From positions 25,327,956-25,391,955 of the forward strand of contig NC_085140.1 in the NCBI RefSeq assembly GCF_024139115.2: 64,000 nucleotides of DNA. Reading direction: 5' to 3'. The position numbers were made by a program, and so were the translations under genes. Below the pieces are notes generated by a model. The model had not been told where the DNA came from and did no database searches. It was given only the letters and a program-made list of their open reading frames with translations. Positions 33,000 to 44,930 of the stretch are shown piece by piece. The DNA comes from Armigeres subalbatus. Taxonomy: Eukaryota; Arthropoda; Insecta; Diptera; Culicidae. How positions within the stretch are numbered: the first letter of the stretch is position 1; the number at the start of each line of letters is the position of its first letter.

Positions 33000-33655
33000 A
33001 GGTTATGAGGCCAAGCATTTTTGCAGAAAGAATTTAATAATATTTTTTTGAATAAACTGAAATATGTTTAGCTGAAAATGACTTCCGTATTTCGAACAAT
33101 TCCTATAAACTATTTAAAAGATCAAGCGAATATTACAGAAGCTTAAAACAACACAACCGTTAGATTCATAAGTCGTTTAAAGCTTACTTACAGCAGATTC
33201 AGTAGAGACCTCGATTCAAAATTTTGACTTTCATTTTCTCTAGTCATTATTATAGAAAAAATCTAAAATTTAGGATTAAAATCTAGCACAAATCCAAATC
33301 GAAAGGATTTCAGATCAGTTATTTTCATAGCCTACTTCCCAGGTAATGGTAAGAATTGAATAAGCCGTACCTGCGTCTGTAACGCTAACACAGTGCTACA
33401 AGCTTTTTAACGGTTCTATACTAGCCCTATATATGTGATCGCAAAAGCGAAATATAGTGGATTTTATCTAGTTTCAAATCATATTTTGATTTTTTCATAT
33501 GTGTAGTATTTTGATTTTTTCATATATGTGTGTAGTAAACCTCTCCATATTTTCAAAAAGTATCTAAAATTCCACCAGTCTACCCAGAATCACAATTCTT
33601 ATGCTAAAATAAGCCTTCTGTCAAAATTTCAGCTAATTCTGATAAAATTTCAAGG
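33000..33655. other. AT-rich intergenic DNA, nothing recognised
   Basis: No supported feature. The left end of the hAT fossil that follows was not located. Confidence 0.4.
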
Positions 33656-33659
33656 TAGC

Positions 33660-35527
33660 TCAAACCGATTTAGTGTTTTACGGATGAAACCTTTCCATGA
33701 CGAAGAACTTGTTAGGGAATGCATATCGGCTCCTTCGGTACCATTAGTTTCTAGTAAAGCACGGTCAAGAGTTCTCACAGAAGATTTGAAATGTACGTTT
33801 ACGTGAAAAAGTCACCTGCTTTTGCTTCTACCTGCTCGCAATCGATGAAAATACTTAATGTAAAAAGCAAGGCACATGTACCTGGCTTCATAAGGGGATT
33901 TTATGATCATCTTCAAATCACAGAGGAATTAGCAGCATTGATCTCAATGCAAGAAACGACTACTGGTAATAAAAACAATTTGTTTATTTCTTTGCTTGTT
34001 ATAAAAAAAAAACAACTGTAACTACACGAGGAAACTCAACCACCACTAACTCCAAATTATGTTGACGGAAATGAAAGCAAAATATTGAGATTTGTTGTAG
34101 TAATTCGTTGACTTGCTCATGGTAGGGGAGATGCGGTCAATATGGGCCCCCTAAGCTAATTTAATGGTGTTTTCGTCCAAAAACATGTTTTTTCGAAGTG
34201 TTTATCAATAATACAACATATCAGTCATTATATGGTCCAAAAATGATCATGTAAAGTCAACAATATTGTAACAAAACTATTTTATTCCAAAATTGAGAAT
34301 ATCTATTCAAAATGAACGATGCTGGGAATATGCGCCACCCAAAAATGATAATTAAAATATTCCAATATTTTTCACCAAAATTTTCAAACTCTTTTGCACA
34401 AAAATTGTGTCAACTCTATCCTTTAAGTTAGTTAATGTCTCAGACTGATGGTAATAGGGAGACAATATTTTTTGTGTCTAAAGAAAAAGCATTGAGGACG
34501 TAGGCGCCGAAATTACGTTGGAATGAGTCAAAATAATATTTAGTTTAAAAAAAAATAAATAATACAGCGTTTTTGACTGAGTTTTTTTTTTTTGTTTGAC
34601 GGCATACAAACGTTTTTTGGCTTCAGCTGCTTACGATTTTCAGACAAAATTTGAGTTATAAACCAAGAAAAGGTGGTGACGCATTTTATAAATATCTGCC
34701 CTACCTTGCTAGAGAATGAAATAAAATCACACTATTTTTACAAGATTAAGTAAAACCAATGCCCAAGCTGCTTAGGTGAGTAGCTTTGCCTTTATAACTA
34801 GTACTGGGTTCAGGGTTGAACACGTCAAGCTTTCATTATCCAACATGCAAACTATTGAAACAAAATTCAAACAATTTGGCACAATTGTTTGGCGAAAACT
34901 GATAAATTTCTATAATCCGGTAGATAACAGTTCCTGCAAATCTGTTGAATATGCTACTAAACTCGATGCATTTCGACAGTAATTTTCAAGCCTATTCGCT
35001 ATTTTTTGAGAATACAGTTCCTCAACGTCATTTACTGATGTAGATAATGTACCTGGAATGTTTCAAATGGAGATAGGTAATTGACCTCAAATGCAACAAT
35101 GAGCTCAAATCTAAATTTCAGAAAAACATCTCTTGTAAAGATATCATCTCTCTTCAGAAGTACATATCTGTGTGAACATCTCTTATCAAGAATGAAAGTA
35201 AAAAGTAATTGTTGATATTGATTCTCTGCTTGCGAAATGCATCACCGACTGTAAATTCAATATGCGTCGAGTATTGGAAAGAAGTCAACATTCCCATGTC
35301 CTGTTACTTTAAAAGAAAAACGCAATACTTAATATAATGTTTAGTTTTTCTTTAAAACAAATTTAACCGTTCTGTAAAACTAAATGCCATTCTGGAAAAA
35401 TGTATTTTACTTTCGGTATTTTGAAAAAGGTATAAAAAATGTATACCGAATATTTTTTAGCCCGCCGGCAACTTGTCAATCTGGAAATTGGCCCGTGGCT
35501 TGAAAAGGTTGGGCATGTCTGCTCTAG
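33660..35527 (+). pseudogene. Fossil hAT transposase gene (ZBED5/GTF2IRD2-like)
   Basis: About 33686-33790 encodes KPFHDEELVRECI, like the KPF-x-EGE-x-KEC motif of this hAT transposase group. About 33870-33965 encodes FIRGFYDHLQITEELAALIS followed by METTTG-like QETTTG, the best conserved block of the group, which lies after the first catalytic Asp region. The two pieces are in different frames and the catalytic acids are not identifiable. The coding remains are split by a MITE-like stretch at 34125-34705; a possible further piece is at 34776-34982. Near 35455-35527 the minus strand reads CAGACATGCCCAACCTTTT and CCACGGGCC, a typical hAT terminus. The left terminus was not found. Confidence 0.6.
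34125..34705. mobile_element. MITE-like insertion with short TIRs
   Basis: The left end is GGTAGGGGAGAT and the right end, as reverse complement, is GGTAGGGCAGAT. Near the left end are GCGGTCAATATGGGCC and a poly-AT interior without frames. It lies within the hAT fossil. TSD not resolved. Confidence 0.45.
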
Positions 35528-35941
35528 ATTGGTGTGATAACCCCTACACAACAAGACCACGTTTGCGGAAATGCCATCAGAGTCCAAGTACAAATCATCG
35601 ATCACCGACTTCCAGAGGAGCGAGGAGCTGAATTGATCGTCAATAGGGGAGCTTGAAAGTTACTTGATAGCTACCAAAAGATTTATACCGCAAACTTCGC
35701 TTTGAAAAAAGCACTATCGGTTGCTGATGTTCGTTTGATCTGATAGCAATCTTGTGGGAGTTGGTCATACGTACCGTATTTAACGGGACAGTCCCGTTTT
35801 TTAGGCCTTCGTGTGCTGTCCCGTCGTAATCTGAAAAATACTCAATTTTCTTTGATTCTTCCAAAGACCTCCAAAATATTATTCGAACAAATTCAATATT
35901 ATAGGAATCTAAAATCAAATATATAGAAAGTGTTTTTCTTG

Positions 35942-36045
35942 TGTATTTATTAGAGAGATTTGCAGCCCTCGACTGGCTCAGTTTTTTATATCTTTATTAG
36001 GCAGACTTTCAGCCCAAGGCTGGCTCGTCTCGTGACTGGCTCATC
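35942..36045 (-). mobile_element. Two consecutive LINE/SINE-type 3' tails
   Basis: On the minus strand there are two similar units in a row: GAGCCAGCCTTGGGCTGAAA with GTCTGCCTAATAAAG, then GAGCCAGTCGAGGGCTGCAA with TCTCTCTAATAAAT. They match the core of the 59-bp insertion at 25423-25481. No ORF precedes them. Confidence 0.55.
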
Positions 36046-36905
36046 TCTCAACAGGAAGGTGGACGAAACCCATAAACAATGTGAGATGTTATGTTATCAG
36101 TGCTGCTTTTTAAAAAATGCCTATGCCTATGCCTTCTTGTATTTTCCATTGATCGAAGGTTTTTATCAGTTAATGACAACAGGTGCTTCTCCGAGAGATT
36201 TTTTCATACAGTTCTATTTCAATGATTATTTTCTGATTATTCCGGAGGCATTACAATTTGGCCGATTTCATCAGTGGATTGAACGAAATTAGTAACTTGG
36301 TAGGCAATTATTTCCTGAAAATCAGGTCACGCATCACGGCATGCAGCATCAACCACAATAAAAAGAAATAAAGGGACCGACATTCTAATTTTCAGATTTA
36401 GTTCATTTTCGATTATTCTTTTTGAATCTTCCAAAGTAGTTAATTCAATTTTGTTTTCAATTCTGCTTTACCACATATTTTCCAATCATTTGATTCTTTT
36501 CCAAACATTAAGAAACATGCAAAGTCTTTTTGAATAATTCTGAAAATTCCGAAACTATCCTTTGTAAAAAAATTATAAATCAACTGAACAAAATCGAGTT
36601 TAAGGCAGTTTCAAACCGAGGAAAAATTTTGGTCGGATTAAAGGTCCTTACGTACTTTACACATCAGTGGCTCTTCTGCAAATTTCGCTACCATGTTTTT
36701 AGACGAGATTTATGTGACTCCTTTAAGAAAAATTAGCAATTCAGCCAGATTTAAAATACAATCCGGCGGAGATCTCCGAGAGTCCGAGTGTAAAAAGACA
36801 AGCTAGGATTTTTCTACTTTTCGCGACGAAATTGCATGAGTACCGCTGTTTTGAGAGCACATGGGAACAAAATCAATGGAAAAGATTTCCGAGGTGTGAT
36901 GCTAC
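36046..36905. other. Intergenic DNA, nothing recognised
   Basis: No supported feature. Confidence 0.35.
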
Positions 36906-36910
36906 TTTTA

Positions 36911-38313
36911 TAGCCTATTCAGATTACGCCATTAATGCCATAATAATTGGCGTTTCAGGTAAATACGTTTTATGATGTCATTATTTACGTAATATTCCAT
37001 ACATTTTGCGCTGTCAAAAGACACCCGCTACCAAGAGTCATTAAGAATTTATTACGAACAATTATTACGAGAGAGCTTTCTTTCTAACTGGGATGCCGGG
37101 AGAAATTCAACAAAACAAAACTGACAAGCGTCACGCTCTCTTTGCCAGAGAGAAAATTCTCTCTGTTTTCATTTTGTTTCGTAGTTGACAGTCATGCTCT
37201 TTCTGTCGCAGCAGGGTCGAATGCATGTTAGATGGAAATCTTCTGAGCGCAGAAGAATAACTCGGATTGTGATGGTTTTGCGGAAAGCATTTTATATGAT
37301 GAAAATAATGATGATAATTATTTATTCTCCACTTATTCAACACGAATTGTTTAAAAACAGATGCTCTCTAGAATTAACATATTAACTTGAAGTATTTAAC
37401 TTAAACCTTTATTTAATCGAACAAATCTTATAAATTTTCAAACTTCAAAGCCCAATGCGGAAGACAATTTAAAACGTAGGAATGGTTGTAAAACGAATAT
37501 ATTTGATGAATAAACATGATTTCATAAATTGTTTCAATTCTGCTCCTTGAATGGCTTAATATACTTTGGATTTCAACATTTTTCACGTGGGACTGTACGA
37601 TTTGAATGGGATGTATATATAAAGTAGAATAACCTTAAATAAAACATGGATTGGTAATGCATTAATTCATCCAAAATCCAGTTTAAATTATATCACATTC
37701 ACACGATTCGATTTTGTTAGAAGCTGTATCATTGATTGTCGAGTAGAACGCAATGGTTCAGTTTCCAAAATAAATTGCTGAGTTGCCCTTCATACATGGA
37801 GATACTGGTGGAAATACATTTTAGTTCGATAGTATTCCTTGAAAATTGATCCAATCGTCCTTTTTTTTATTTATTTGTGAGAATTCCCAAAAGTATCTAA
37901 ATTTTTCTATCAAATCTCCGTTCGATCATAGTACAGAATCAAAATACTTTTTAAACTTAAAAATAAATTGAGGAATAGTCTGATTCCCCGAAGAACGGCG
38001 CACCCAACTAATGAATGTAGCTTCGCTCATTATCCTTAATGAGAGCTTCAAATATTCTTCGAAAATCCCTTTTCATATTTTTTTTTATATTTTTTTTTTC
38101 GTGGAAACTTTGTTTAGAAAAAAATGTTCGATTGTCGCCACACAAATGCTTGATTTCGCAAATTAAATTTTAAAACTCTCCCTGTATTAGCGTGCAAATG
38201 AGGAAACATGGAAACGTCAAGATATATTATCTTGCTGCAGTCTGAACACCTCGTAATAATTGGATACCCTCTCACTTAACAAAGTCATAAATAGCCCAAT
38301 CTGAATAGGCTAT
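36911..38313. mobile_element. Candidate 1.4-kb TIR element
   Basis: TAGCCTATTCAGATT at 36911-36925 is repeated inverted at 38299-38313, and similarity continues inward (GCCATTAATGCC against GCTATTTATGAC). The interior is AT-rich without a transposase frame. TSD uncertain. Confidence 0.5.
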
Positions 38314-39885
38314 TAGCGTCATTAAAATCAATTTCGATCAAAAAGGACTTAAATCGACTAGATTTGACATTGTTCTGATGCGCCGACCATATTCATGTAA
38401 ATAATTTAAATTACATTTTATTAATGTTCTTTCCTTGTTAAGATTCTTGTTATTGCAGATTATTTCCCACTTGTATTCATGAAATTCCTTGCATGGGTTA
38501 TCAATAATCCCACCCTATCGCTCTTTTCGTATTTGTCTTTTGAAGTTTTCTCTAGAAACTATTTTTTCTTAGCCTTCTAATGCCCAAAACCGGTTTTAGT
38601 CAGGGTACTTTGACTATTGTTTGTTATTTTCAATTGTTCAGAAATGGAATAGTTTTTGATTTTGGTCAATAATGAAATCCTTAATACGTGTCTAAGAATA
38701 GAATAAAATAAAATTTCAAAACTACACTTTTTTTAATATTGAAAAATGCTTAATTGTATGTTCCTTCGTGTTTTTGTCCGCACCCTTTGTAGAGTGAAAT
38801 ATTAGTAGTTTAGTATTTTTACACAACTAACTAACTTAAGGTTATGGTGGTGAATGATTCACTCTAAAATATTTCCAATTTCTTACACGGAAAATGAAAA
38901 TTAGGCCCATAAATTTTGAAATTTTCACAGCTCTTGAATTTTATCACAAGGTTTTTTTATATGTCCCTTTTTGCAAGTGCGTTTGTCCCGTTTTTTCACT
39001 AAAATGATCTGGTCAGCCTAATCTTGTGGGATTATTGATACGCATGTATGACCCAAATCGATCACATATAAGTTACTGTAACTAAAAGGATCTGAACTGT
39101 GTTGCTAAGGACGGTTTGTAGCGTTCGAAATGATTGGCAAATGAAGGGGTTGGTGATTATAGAACCCTGGTTAAAACTAGTAAAGGTCCGTTTGCCACCG
39201 TGGATGTGGCTTACAGCCCGGATTTTTTGATCGGATCGGCTCTTCTTTGGTGGTCCACTTTAGTTTTGACTCCTTTGACACTCTACTGTGCTACAAAAGC
39301 GTCCCAAATTTTAGAGTCTTTTGACTACATCTTCTTTTTTGAGCCATTTGGAGTTCGGATCTTCTTTAACTGTCCATTTAATTGAGCTTTTGTAGTAGAG
39401 CTCGGATTGGTCGTGAACTACTCAGATAATCCCTGGCGCTAGCGATAGATCTAGTCTACTCCTACAGTGAGTTCCCCAGCGGTGTAGTTTTCCCTGAAAA
39501 CAACGACCGGCTTTTGTGGAAGGCTGTTGCTTGACCCACAACATTCCTAACAACTCTTTGGTGTTTTCAGATCAACGCAGATCTAACGCGTATTTCTCAC
39601 TTCTGCGGTACTGGTTGATCACCGAAGTTTGTCCAGAGATTCCGGGTGGAGCAAAGCGTCTGGTTCAATAATGCCCCCGACGAACCGAATCCAGTGCTTT
39701 GACGTGTCATGATCTACTCGGTCTACTCCCCCGACAAGAATAATTTTCGGCAGCGGAATCTTCATCCAAACCGATCTGTGACCTTCAGCCCTTCAACTCT
39801 TAGTTTGATCGTAGTCTACTCTGATTGACTTCGGTGGAGGATATACCCCATTCCGACGGGACGTTCCTTTACAGCAGAAGCACCG
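38314..39885. other. Unassigned DNA, probably old TE remains
   Basis: From about 39120 the composition is more GC-rich, with fragmented frames on both strands, next to the LINE pseudogene that follows on the minus strand. It could be that LINE's 3' region or another element. No motif supports a call. Confidence 0.3.
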
Positions 39886-39889
39886 CCGT

Positions 39890-40895
39890 AGATAATTACC
39901 AATTACCACCTACTCTATGCTGACACACATTTGCGAGTATTACTTGCAGTGTCAGAGGTGACCAACTTTTGCTTTGCAGTTTGCTTCCACTATAGGACAG
40001 TTGCAATCTGTGATGTTGTTGCTGATACTGATTTTCAATTTTCTGGATAGAATTCCTGCTGCAAGCATCCAGTAGTCCAAACCGTTGCGTATCGTAACGG
40101 GGACATACGAACAGCATGTGCTCTATTGTCTCGGTTGTGTCTGAATATGTCAGTCAGGGCAGGCAGGAGTTGCCGCGTGGCCGATCCTATGCAGGTAACA
40201 TCTAAAGCAACCGCGGCGCAACAAACAACTCTCGGTATGAGACGATGAGTCAACCTGCCCATTGTTGAGCTCTCCCACTCTTGCTATCATCTGAGTGGAT
40301 GTGAAGCCTTGGAACCCCTACAGGCGTTCCTGCCCTCCCGTATGTCGTAGCAATCTTTGTCTTGCTTAACAAACCACAATTACACATGCGGTTTGCGTAG
40401 TCAGGCGTAGCTGACATGGCGACGACCTCACTAAGGCCCAGAGATCGAAGGCATAGCGGCATAGGCAAACCCGTTTATGTCTGATTTGTCATTGCGTAAT
40501 CGTAGTTAATGAGGCTATTGTCGAGAAGTATCAGCAGATTTCCATGGTCTTGTAACGCCGTCATATACAGCTACAAATCATCAGCTTAGAATACTCGGCA
40601 TTCATCTGGAGGCAGTGTAGAGAGTTCGTGGATAAAGAACAGAAATAAAAGCGGGCCAAGGTTGCTGAAACGCCAGATGGATTAAGTGAAATGTTGGAAA
40701 TATCCTAATCCTATTCTTCATCACAAGCTGTTCGTTCGTCAGATATCTGTCAAGCCAACGAATGATATTTTTACCTATGCCAAGTTCATTAAACCAGGCA
40801 ATAGTATTCCACGATCAACTTGATCGAAGGCAGACTTAAAATCGGTGTACACTGTATGGACTTGTGCACCGGAGTTCATATTTTGCAAACATACA
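39890..40895 (-). pseudogene. Jockey-type LINE reverse transcriptase pseudogene
   Basis: Read on the minus strand, about 40800-40850 encodes RT motif A as VYTDFKSAFDQVDRGIL. About 40590-40665 encodes SNLGPLLFLFFIHELSTLPP followed by F-stop-ADD, so the Tyr of the FYADD catalytic motif is now a stop codon. Further downstream, to about 39896, are C-terminal remains (LFVCPRYDTQRFGLL). Several frameshifts and stops are present. No endonuclease remains were recognised. Confidence 0.75.
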
Positions 40896-41044
40896 AATTG
40901 TGTTAGATTAGTTGACCTTCTAGAATAAAGTCAAATCCATTATTGTCTATCCGGCACAAACTTAGACGACATTTTCTACCGAAGATGGATTTTTTCTCAA
41001 GATACAGGCAAAATTTTGAACTTCGAAAGTAGTGGCAGGAACTA

Positions 41045-43200
41045 ATAATTCTTGGAGGAATGCTTGGTGGAACTTCTAGAGGAATCCTTGGTGGAACTCT
41101 TGAAGGAATGCCTGAACGAATTCTTGGAGGAAAGCTTGATGGCATTTCTGGAGGAATCAATAGAAGAACTTCTTGAGGAATGGTTTTTTTTTGTTATTTA
41201 AGTGATTTTTTATTTTAATAATAAGTTCATCACTGTTCTTGAGGAATGCTTGATGAAGCTTCTGGAATAATCCTTAGTGGAACTCCTGGAGGAATGCCTG
41301 GTGAAGCTCCTGAATGAATCTCTGGACGAATTCTTCGATGAACTTCTGGAGGATTACTTGACGGAGCTTCTGGAGGAAGTGGAAGTCTGGTAGAACTTTA
41401 GGAGGAATCCTTGGTGGAAGTCAGGTGGAACTTCGGTAAAAATCCTTGGTGGAACCCTTGGTTGGAATTCTTGAAGAAATGCTTGATGGAACTTCTGGAG
41501 GAATTCATGGTAGAACTCTGGGGGAACTTCTGGAGGAATCTTTGGTGGAACTTCCGGAGGAATTCCTGGTGGAGCTCCTAGAGGAATCCTTAGACAAATT
41601 CTCAGAGGAATGCCTGGTGGAACTTCTGGAGGATTCCTTCAAGAAATCTATGGTGGAACTTCTTGAGGAATGCTTCGTGGGACTTCTGGAAGAGTTTTTG
41701 GTGATACTATGTAGGAACTTTTGGAGAAATCCTTGAAGGAATGCTTGGTGGAACTTCTGGAGGAATACTTGGTGGAACTGTGGTGGATTTTCTGGAGGAA
41801 TTCCTGTTGAAATCCCCGGACGAATTCTTGGAGGAATGCTTGGTGGAACTTCGGAGGAACATCTGGAGGAAACCCTGGTGGAGCTTCTGGAGGAATCCCT
41901 GGATCTAGGAGGAATGCTTGGTGGAACTTTTGAAAGAACTTCTGGAGGAATCCTTGATAGAACTTCTGGAGGGATCCTAGGACGAATTCTTGGAGGAATG
42001 CTTGGTGGAACTTTTGGAGAAATCCTTAGTTGAGCTTTTGTGGAACTTCTGGAGGAGTCTTTGGTGGAAACTTCTGCAGAAAGTGGAAGTCTGATGAAAC
42101 TTCTGGAGGAATCCTTGGTGTAAATCTGGGGGAACTTTTGAAGGAATCCTTGGTGGAAGTCTAGTGGAACTTCTGAAGAAATCCCTGGTGGAACTCCTGG
42201 AGGAACCCCTGGACGAATTCTTGGAGGAATGCTTGGTGAAACTTCTGGAAAATCCTTGGTGGAGCTCCTGGAGAAATCCCTTGACGAGGTCGTGGAGGAA
42301 TGCTTGGTGGAGCTTCTGGAGAAATTCTTGGACGAATTCTCAGAGGAATACTTGGTGGAACTTCTGGAGGAATCCTTGGAGGCAGGGTTTGAATCCAAAG
42401 GAGAATGACAAAATCTCTCACCTATCATGTCTGTATACACTCTCGATAGGTAGCATACCGTGAGAGACGTTTTTCGGTAGCTGTCACGATAATGAACTGA
42501 TTCGGGGGGCTACAACCAATGATAAATTTCTTTTAATAAGCCCCAATTGCGGGGGCACCGGTTCTGATGATGCATTTCAACTTGTTTTACACAGCTGTGG
42601 TCCCCAACATGAAATGAGCGAGAACAACGCGTTTTATCAAACCCCATCGGTGGGGGCCTATCCGAATCAGTTTTTTTTCCAACTTGTATACAAGTGCGAT
42701 AATTTTGTTTTCATGGCTTGTTATGATTCGAAGAGGTTTTTGCCTCTCTCTTATCGTTGTTTGTTATCGATTAAGAGCGATTTCTACAATCCCTGCTTAG
42801 AGGAATTCTTGGTGGAACTTCTGGAAAATCCTTATTAGAACTCTGGTGGAACTTCTGGAGCACTCCTTGGTGGAACTCCTGGAGGAATCCTTGGACTAAT
42901 TCTTCGAGGAATGCTTGGTGGAACTTCTAGAGGATTCCTTGGTGGAACTCTGGGGGAATCCATGGTGAAAGTCTGGTGGAACTTCTGGAGGAATCCTTGG
43001 AGTAATGCTTGATGGAACTCCTGGAGGAATCTCTGGACGAATTTTTGGATGTATGCTTTGTGGAGCTTTTGCAGGAAACCTTATCAGAACTCCTTGGTGG
43101 AACTTAGACGAATCATTGATGGAATTTCTGGAGGAATCCTTGGTGGAGCTCCTGGAGAAATCCTTGGACGAATTTTCAGAGGAATGCATGTAGAAACTTC
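41045..43200 (+). repeat. Diverged minisatellite, about 24-bp period
   Basis: Many imperfect copies of GGAACTTCTGGAGGAATCCTTGGT (24 bp, encoding an LGGTSGGI-like octapeptide in one frame). The period and the words GGAGGAAT, CTTGGTGGA and GAATTCTTGGA are clear, but copies diverge and lengths vary. Breaks: 41180-41245 (unrelated AT-rich piece) and 42383-42795 (MITE). The long frames on both strands (for example 41505-42440 minus, SSRSSTKDSS-like) arise because the unit is stop-poor and their phase is not kept. Continues at 44340-44565. Confidence 0.85.
42383..42795. mobile_element. hAT-like 413-bp MITE inside the minisatellite
   Basis: It starts CAGGGTTTGAATC and ends TACAATCCCTG. The 8-bp flanks are CTTGGAGG (42375-42382) and CTTAGAGG (42796-42803), which match at 7 of 8 bases and lie at the same point of the minisatellite unit. 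The interior has mirrored GGGGGC/GCCCCC words and no frame of note. Confidence 0.75.
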
Positions 43201-43720
43201 TGGAGCAGGCTTGGCATTGGTCATGACAGTCATTGGTATGCTTAGTTTTTCCACCTATTGATTGTCGTCACCAAACGCAACGTTAGCAACCATATCACAT
43301 ACCCAAAAGCCATAACATCACGACCAAGAAACCACTGGTAATCATAATAAGTTTTTTCATTCCTTGACCTTCAGTGGCTCTGACCGTTGTTAGTTTGATG
43401 GTCGACCAATATGTTCTCTACCTTTTATCAATCTATTTAAATATAACCCATGTAAACACTCTTGCTTGAGTTCGCACTAGTTCAATTCGTCATGAAACTA
43501 ATCAAACTAGAACTAACATATACCAAGATAAGGATCAGTTAAAAATAAAATAAAAACAACAACAAAAATATTGACACTGGAGAACCGAACTCAGAACCTC
43601 AAGATCTGCTGGCTTAAACGCTAGCATTTGTACCATTTCAGCTCCATGAATGTTGTGCACTATTAAGCTATGATATGACAAATAAATCACAGGTAACTTT
43701 GGCTACATGCCCTAGGTTAC
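43201..43720. other. Intergenic DNA with a tRNA-like relic
   Basis: On the minus strand at about 43573-43650, GAGCTGAAATGGTA (A-box-like) and GAGTTCGGTTCTCC (B-box-like) stand at tRNA spacing, but the cloverleaf is poor. Read as a degenerate tRNA-derived sequence. Confidence 0.35.
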
Positions 43721-43727
43721 CTATAGG

Positions 43728-44060
43728 GTACTGCACGGACTGCTTTGTCCCTTTCTCGCTACAAAGAAATTAGAAAACAACAAGGCCAGTAAACGTCAAA
43801 ATTTATAAAGAACGAAAGAGAAAGAGATGCTTCCGTGCAGTGCCCTATAGCATAGGGCACTGCACGAACTGCTTTGTCGCTTTCTCGCTGCAAAAAAAAT
43901 TGAAAACAACAAGGCCAGTAAACGTCAAAATTTATGAGGAACGAAAGAGAAAGAATCTCTCTTTCTTTTTCGTTCTTCATAAATTTTGACATTTACTGGC
44001 CTTGTTGTTTTCTAATTTCTTTGCAGCGAGAAAGAGACAAAGTAGTCCGTGCAGTGCCCT
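43728..44060. mobile_element. Two abutting MITEs sharing GGGCACTGCACG termini
   Basis: First element about 43728-43849: ends GGGTACTGCACGGACT and CCGTGCAGTGCCC. Second about 43857-44060: ends GGGCACTGCACGAACT and AGTCCGTGCAGTGCCC. They share a unit of about 115 bp (TTTCTCGCT, AACAACAAGGCCAGTAAACG, AACGAAAGAGAAAGA), present twice direct and once inverted; the second element is nearly a palindrome. CTATA/TATAG sequences flank the first. Confidence 0.7.
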
Positions 44061-44339
44061 GTTGAGCTTCGCGACCGTCCATTATGTATCCAGAGAGGGC
44101 CATTCTCTGAAAAACATCGTTCTCGTCATCCATGGTAACGAGACGGGCTCATTAAACGAAGAGTCTTATCGCACATGGGCTGGAATGTAGGTAGGCAATT
44201 AAACCAAGGACAAACAAATAATGTTCCTGTCCTGACAACGCGGATTTGTAATTAAACGAGCCTATTGCGATTGAATGATACTGCAAGTGAAACATTGGTC
44301 TTTATTGTTTGAGTTTGACTATGAACGGTGATCAATGAC

Positions 44340-44565
44340 AAGCCTGTTCTGGAGAAATCCTTGGTGGAACTTTTTGAGGAATGCTTGATGGAACTTCTGG
44401 AGGAATCCTTGGAGAAATTCGTGGTGGAACTTCAGGAGGAATCCTTGGTGGGAGTTTGAATGAACTTGTGGAGGAATCCTTGTTGGAACTCTGATGGAAC
44501 TTCTGGAGCACTCATTGGTGGAATTCCTGTTGGAGCTCCTGAAGGAATCCTTGGTGGAACTTCAG
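44340..44565 (+). repeat. Continuation of the GGAACTTCTGGAGGAAT minisatellite
   Basis: Same unit and polarity as 41045-43200, separated from it by the MITEs and intergenic DNA at 43201-44339. Confidence 0.75.
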
Positions 44566-44664
44566 AATTATTGATCCGGAATCTGTTCCAGTTCAACGAT
44601 GGATTGAATCATTTTCCACAGACCCGGCAAGACTAATGATGACCGGATGCTGATGCAGATAGCT

Positions 44665-44930
44665 GAGTGTACTTTATTTATTTATTTTTATTTATTAAAC
44701 TTAAACATAAACAAAAACTCACAGCAAAAAAGTCTACACTTCACATAACACTTTCAAATAAATCTACCCTTAATGTGAGTAAACTACACTAGCGCCTCTG
44801 GCGGTGCTGGTCTCGTCAGCTCTTCTGGGCTGCATGAATTTTCAATTGGTTCTTCGGGACAACGACGTCCCGGGTATTAGTTCCTGGTAGTGCGCTGGAT
44901 TTACATGAAGATGCCTTAAACAACGCATCA
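44665..44930 (-). mobile_element. Possible LINE 3' end, minus orientation
   Basis: A TTTATTTATTTATTTTTATT run at about 44673-44697 is the complement of an AATAAATA tail like that at 2641-2654. The following 200 bp are more GC-rich, but no C-terminal RT motif was recognised. Confidence 0.3.

Noticed and set aside
41505..42440. A 311-codon minus frame (SSRSSTKDSS-like)
   Set aside because: It lies wholly in the 24-bp minisatellite. Other frames on both strands are open too, and it switches repeat phase along its length.
43573..43650. tRNA gene on the minus strand
   Set aside because: A- and B-box-like words are present but stems are poor; kept only as a tRNA-like relic.
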